Source: Verrucomicrobiia bacterium (GTDB taxonomy: Bacteria > Verrucomicrobiota > Verrucomicrobiia > Opitutales > Opitutaceae). From it: 8,718 bases of DNA. The position numbers and the translations under genes were made by a program. Position 1 is the first letter of the stretch; each line of letters opens with the position of its first letter. Shown here piece after piece: positions 7,189 through 8,718 of this stretch. Where the stretch lies: NCBI GenBank assembly GCA_030424825.1, contig JAUHWE010000153.1:1-8718 (forward strand). The letters are read 5' to 3'. Under the pieces are notes generated by a model, which saw nothing but the letters and a program-made list of their open reading frames with translations, did no database searches and was not told where the DNA came from.

Positions 7189-7269
7189 CTGGTAGGGCAA
7201 CGACCTCCGGGCGTGCCGCACAAGGAGATCATAAAAACGTGGCACGCCCCGAGGTCGTTGGCTTGCCAG
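7189..7269. repeat. Inverted pair of REP-like palindromes (BIME-like hairpin)
   Basis: Arms of 29 bases at 7189-7217 and 7241-7269 are inverted copies matching at 25 of 29 positions; two of the four mismatches would be G-U pairs in RNA. The 23-base spacer is 7218-7240. The cores are CAACGACCTC / GAGGTCGTTG and GGGCGTGCC / GGCACGCCC. Each arm can also fold on itself. For example, in 7196-7217 GGCA pairs with TGCC, then CG with CG and CC with GG, around a TCC loop. The tetranucleotide GTAG (7192-7195) precedes the left palindrome, as in many REP sequences mobilised by RAYT transposases. GC content is well above its surroundings. Alternative readings are a MITE remnant or a structured RNA; no T tract follows, so it is not an intrinsic terminator. 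The hairpin is certain from sequence, the REP identity is inferred. Confidence 0.75.
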
Positions 7270-7557
7270 ATTACCAAGGTTTGAAAAGTGGCGGTGTAGT
7301 CCTAGGGGGTGAAGAACCTGTTTTCCCGTATTTGGGAATGCCCTCCATCCAGGCTGGGTTCAGTAGAATTACCATCAAGGAGTCTTTAGTGTGAATGGCT
7401 GAATTGGCATTTCTGGATGGGGGCCTTGGTTTTAAGGAAGGTATCCACAATCTTTGAACTTTGGGAAATCTTGAATGGGATCGTATCCAAGTTGCTAGTC
7501 TAGAGACAATTGCGAGGTTGCCAATGTCTGGATACGGCAGATTAGACGAGGTAAAGC

Positions 7558-7689
7558 ATGGGGGAGGAAGCGTTTTACAAGTATGGGAATTGCGATACGG
7601 TACCTTCGAGCTCGCTTTTTGACATTTTAACCCCCCGAAAATGGCGGTTTTCGCTGTATTTTGAGGCTGGGTACCTCGAATTGGTTTAG
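7558..7689 (+). CDS. Possible small protein gene, 43 residues
   Basis: ATG 7558 is preceded by GAGG (7548-7551) at 6 bases, the best Shine-Dalgarno spacing in the window, and by an in-frame TAA at 7552-7554. The predicted peptide starts MGEEAFYKYGNCDTVP and ends FEAGYLELV, with a mixed, protein-like composition and no membrane segment. It resembles nothing I know. An open run of 43 codons is common by chance, and another 32-codon frame (from ATG 7524) overlaps it. This is a low-confidence candidate, kept because of its ribosome-binding site. Confidence 0.18.
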   Translation: MGEEAFYKYGNCDTVPSSSLFDILTPRKWRFSLYFEAGYLELV

Positions 7690-7734
7690 GAAATGGTTCT
7701 GCTGTCCTCGCTTTGGAGGGGTTTTGGACCAGTT

Positions 7735-7740
7735 TTGACA
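7735..7740 (+). promoter_or_regulatory. TTGACA hexamer upstream of the RHH/H1-like gene
   Basis: A perfect TTGACA followed by AT-rich sequence. The position 17 bases on reads GACCTT, so no paired -10 is visible. It lies 174 bases before the next ATG. This is a possible -35 only. Confidence 0.2.
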
Positions 7741-7797
7741 AATAATTTGAATACAGAGACCTTAAACAAGGTTTTCGGGAAAAAAACGCTGTAACCA

Positions 7798-7827
7798 AAT
7801 TATAATAACACGAATATTATTGTAATT
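7798..7827. promoter_or_regulatory. AT-rich inverted repeat with TATAAT box, possible operator/promoter
   Basis: AATTATAATAA (7798-7808) and TTATTGTAATT (7817-7827) are inverted copies with one mismatch around an 8-base spacer. A perfect TATAAT lies inside the left arm (7801-7806), though without a recognisable -35 17 bases upstream. The repeat is 87 bases before the ATG of the RHH/H1-like gene. Ribbon-helix-helix proteins commonly bind short repeats in their own promoters, so autoregulation is a fair guess. Nothing in the sequence proves it. Confidence 0.4.
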
Positions 7828-7914
7828 ATGCCGATTAGTGGTACCTAACTTAGAATAGGGTGGAAAATACGCCCTAAAACAACACTGTTAAAAACAAATA
7901 ACCATACTATAGCA

Positions 7915-8607
7915 ATGGCAGCAAAGAAAAGCGCCGAGAGTTCACCTCTCACATTCGATCTGAAGGCAGATCTCATCGCAGTTCTGGACAAATATCAGTC
8001 CAACCTTGGTGGTGTATCAAAAAGCGAAATCATTCGTCATGCGATTTCGGGATTTGATTACAACACCTTTAAACCGGTGGTTGAATCGCATCGTCAGATT
8101 TCGGTACGACTTCCGCTCAAGCAAAAGAACGCTCTCGTGAAACTCGCGAAGAGCAAAAAAGTTAGCATTGGAGAATTACTTCGTGCCGCTCTTGAAAGCC
8201 TACCTGGCAATCCAGCCAGTGCAGGGATTGAGAAAGCGGCTCCTAAAAAGAAGGCAGCTCCCAAGAAAAAAGCAGTGAAGAAGAAAAAAGCAGCACCAAA
8301 AAAGGCGGCTAAGAAGGCAGCCAAGAAAAAAGCAGCTCCTAAGAAAGCAGCAAAGAAGGCAGCTCCTAAGAAAGCAGCCAAAAAGAAAGCAGCTCCTAAG
8401 AAGGCGGCTAAAAAGGCAGCTCCTAAAAAGGCAGCTAAGAAAAAGGCGGCTCCTAAGAAAAAGGCAGCCAAGAAAGCAGTCAAAAAAGCAGCTCCTAAGA
8501 AGGCAGCCAAGAAAAAGGCCGCTCCTAAAAAGAAGGCAGCCAAGAAAGCAGTCAAAAAAGCAGCTCCTAAGAAAGCCGCTAAGAAGGCCGCTAAGAAAAA
8601 GAAGTAG
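7915..8607 (+). CDS. Tandem ribbon-helix-helix DNA-binding protein with histone H1-like Lys/Ala/Pro tail
   Basis: The product has 230 residues. Residues 11-48 (LTFDLKADLIAVLDKY...VSKSEIIRHAISGF) and 60-97 (RQISVRLPLKQKNALVKLAK...VSIGELLRAALESL) each read as one ribbon-helix-helix unit: a short strand with alternating residues, helix A, a V-S turn and helix B. Two units in one chain could form the intertwined DNA-binding fold that normally needs a dimer. Residues 107-230 consist only of Lys, Ala, Pro and three Val, in KAAPKK/KKAAKK repeats. This resembles the C-terminal domain of histone H1 and bacterial H1-like proteins such as AlgP or Hc1, which bind DNA by charge and compact it. The likely role is a nucleoid-associated or broad transcription factor. 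The ATG lacks a Shine-Dalgarno (ACTATAGCA precedes it). The gene stands alone, with a long upstream region and its own strong terminator. The tail reading is certain; the first RHH unit is less sure than the second. Confidence 0.88.
   Translation: MAAKKSAESSPLTFDLKADLIAVLDKYQSNLGGVSKSEIIRHAISGFDYNTFKPVVESHRQISVRLPLKQKNALVKLAKSKKVSIGELLRAALESLPGNPASAGIEKAAPKKKAAPKKKAVKKKKAAPKKAAKKAAKKKAAPKKAAKKAAPKKAAKKKAAPKKAAKKAAPKKAAKKKAAPKKKAAKKAVKKAAPKKAAKKKAAPKKKAAKKAVKKAAPKKAAKKAAKKKK
8461..8573 (+). repeat. 41-base perfect direct repeat inside the H1-like tail
   Basis: Bases 8461-8501 and 8533-8573 are identical over 41 bases, offset by 72 bases (24 codons), so the frame is kept. Both encode the AAKKAVKKAAPKK segment. 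Perfect identity, including synonymous positions, contrasts with the variable Lys and Ala codons elsewhere in the tail and points to a recent in-frame duplication or gene conversion. The tail length is therefore likely to differ among relatives. Confidence 0.85.
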
Positions 8608-8635
8608 GCTAACCTACTTTATTGGAAACCTTTCG

Positions 8636-8669
8636 AAAGCCGAGGCGTTATTTGCCTCGGCTTTTTTTT
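8636..8669 (+). terminator. Intrinsic terminator after the RHH/H1-like gene
   Basis: AAAGCCGAGGC (8636-8646) pairs perfectly with GCCTCGGCTTT (8654-8664) around GTTATTT, and the T run continues to 8669 (8 T from 8662). It starts 28 bases after the stop. Read from the - strand the same stem is followed by only three T, so termination in that direction would be weaker. Confidence 0.93.
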
Positions 8670-8717
8670 CTATTTGAATCGCTTCGATAAGAAGCGGAGA
8701 GCTTTCACTGCGAGGTG
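8670..8717 (-). CDS. Possible C-terminal end of a convergent gene
   Basis: On the - strand the frame from the window edge reads HLAVKALRFLSKRFK and stops at TAG (8670-8672), directly beside the terminator. The basic, helix-like ending and the tail-to-tail arrangement around a shared hairpin are what a convergent gene would look like. Fifteen codons are far too few to identify it or exclude chance. A small hairpin, CGCTTC-gataa-GAAGCG (8680-8696), lies within it. Confidence 0.25.
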   Translation of the reverse strand, partial: HLAVKALRFLSKRFK

Positions 8718-8718
8718 G

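Larger units (their letters stand above)
6850..7914. other. 1,065-base gene-poor intergenic region
   Basis: No recognisable protein or tRNA gene is visible. Contents from left to right: an unstructured stretch (6850-7125) with tiny ORFs under 20 codons; the palindrome CCTGTTAACAGG (7126-7137); the REP-like inverted pair (7189-7269); a stretch (7270-7730) with several 20- to 43-codon ORFs; a TTGACA hexamer (7735-7740); and the AT-rich inverted repeat (7798-7827) upstream of the next gene. A 175-codon reading frame on the - strand (7271-7798, TTG start) has very few acidic residues, about 41% GC at the third codon positions I sampled, and no recognisable motif, so I do not call it. The region is unusually long for this otherwise compact window. 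It may carry a small RNA, degraded sequence or a dispersed repeat. Confidence 0.6.

Noticed and set aside
7189..7269. Integron attC site
   Set aside because: The arms lack the RYYYAAC and GTTRRRY core sites, and no integrase or cassette array is present.
7189..7269. Intrinsic terminator for the LolA-like gene
   Set aside because: It is 340 bases after the stop, has a 23-base loop and no T tract on either side.
7636..7653. CGAAAA-TGGCGG-TTTTCG inverted repeat as a regulatory site
   Set aside because: Six-base arms in AT/GC mixed sequence are expected by chance; no promoter element or T tract accompanies it.
7601..7680. Similar GGTACCTTCGAG and GGTACCTCGAA segments as a repeat pair
   Set aside because: Only 7 bases match exactly before the copies diverge; too short to be meaningful.
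6850..7914. tRNA or other known RNA gene in the intergenic region
   Set aside because: No acceptor-stem pairing with a TTC-type T-loop or CCA-like end was found, and no riboswitch core was recognised by eye.
8094..8555. 153-codon - strand open frame rich in Phe, Ala and Leu
   Set aside because: It is the exact antisense of the Lys/Ala repeats of the RHH/H1-like gene; the repeat forces it open.

Overview
The window reads as chromosomal DNA of a Verrucomicrobiota bacterium, most likely in the Opitutia/Puniceicoccales range. The pointers are a one-step diaminopimelate aminotransferase (DapL, common in the PVC group), a lysine/alanine-rich histone H1-like protein, a LolA-like exported protein next to secG, and genes that mostly start without a Shine-Dalgarno sequence. 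This placement is inference from gene content; no rRNA or other marker is present.

Layout, all recognised complete genes on the + strand. Bases 1-485 hold the C-terminal part of a FolE2-type GTP cyclohydrolase, cut by the window edge and much richer in GC at its start than anything else here. Bases 585-3238 hold nadA and nadB, which overlap by one base and encode the two enzymes that turn aspartate into quinolinate for NAD synthesis. A nitroreductase-family flavoprotein gene (3299-3949) follows, ending in a possible terminator. dapL (4110-5351) makes LL-diaminopimelate for lysine and peptidoglycan. secG (5454-5891) and an exported LolA-like protein gene (5911-6849) are 19 bases apart and probably form an export/envelope operon.

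Bases 6850-7914 are about 1 kb with no convincing gene. They hold a strong pair of inverted REP-like palindromes (7189-7269), a perfect 12-base palindrome (7126-7137), very small ORFs of uncertain status, and an AT-rich inverted repeat with a TATAAT box (7798-7827). The last feature lies upstream of the most distinctive gene, at 7915-8607. It encodes two apparent tandem ribbon-helix-helix DNA-binding units fused to a 124-residue tail made only of Lys, Ala, Pro and Val. A clear intrinsic terminator follows, and a possible gene end on the - strand converges on it.

Most of the window is core metabolism (folate/pterin, NAD, diaminopimelate) and protein export. The parts most worth following up are the tandem-RHH/H1-like nucleoid protein with its putative operator, the REP-like element, and the composition break and missing cysteine ligand in the FolE2 fragment. 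I did not find a defence system, mobile-element gene, CRISPR array or RNA gene.
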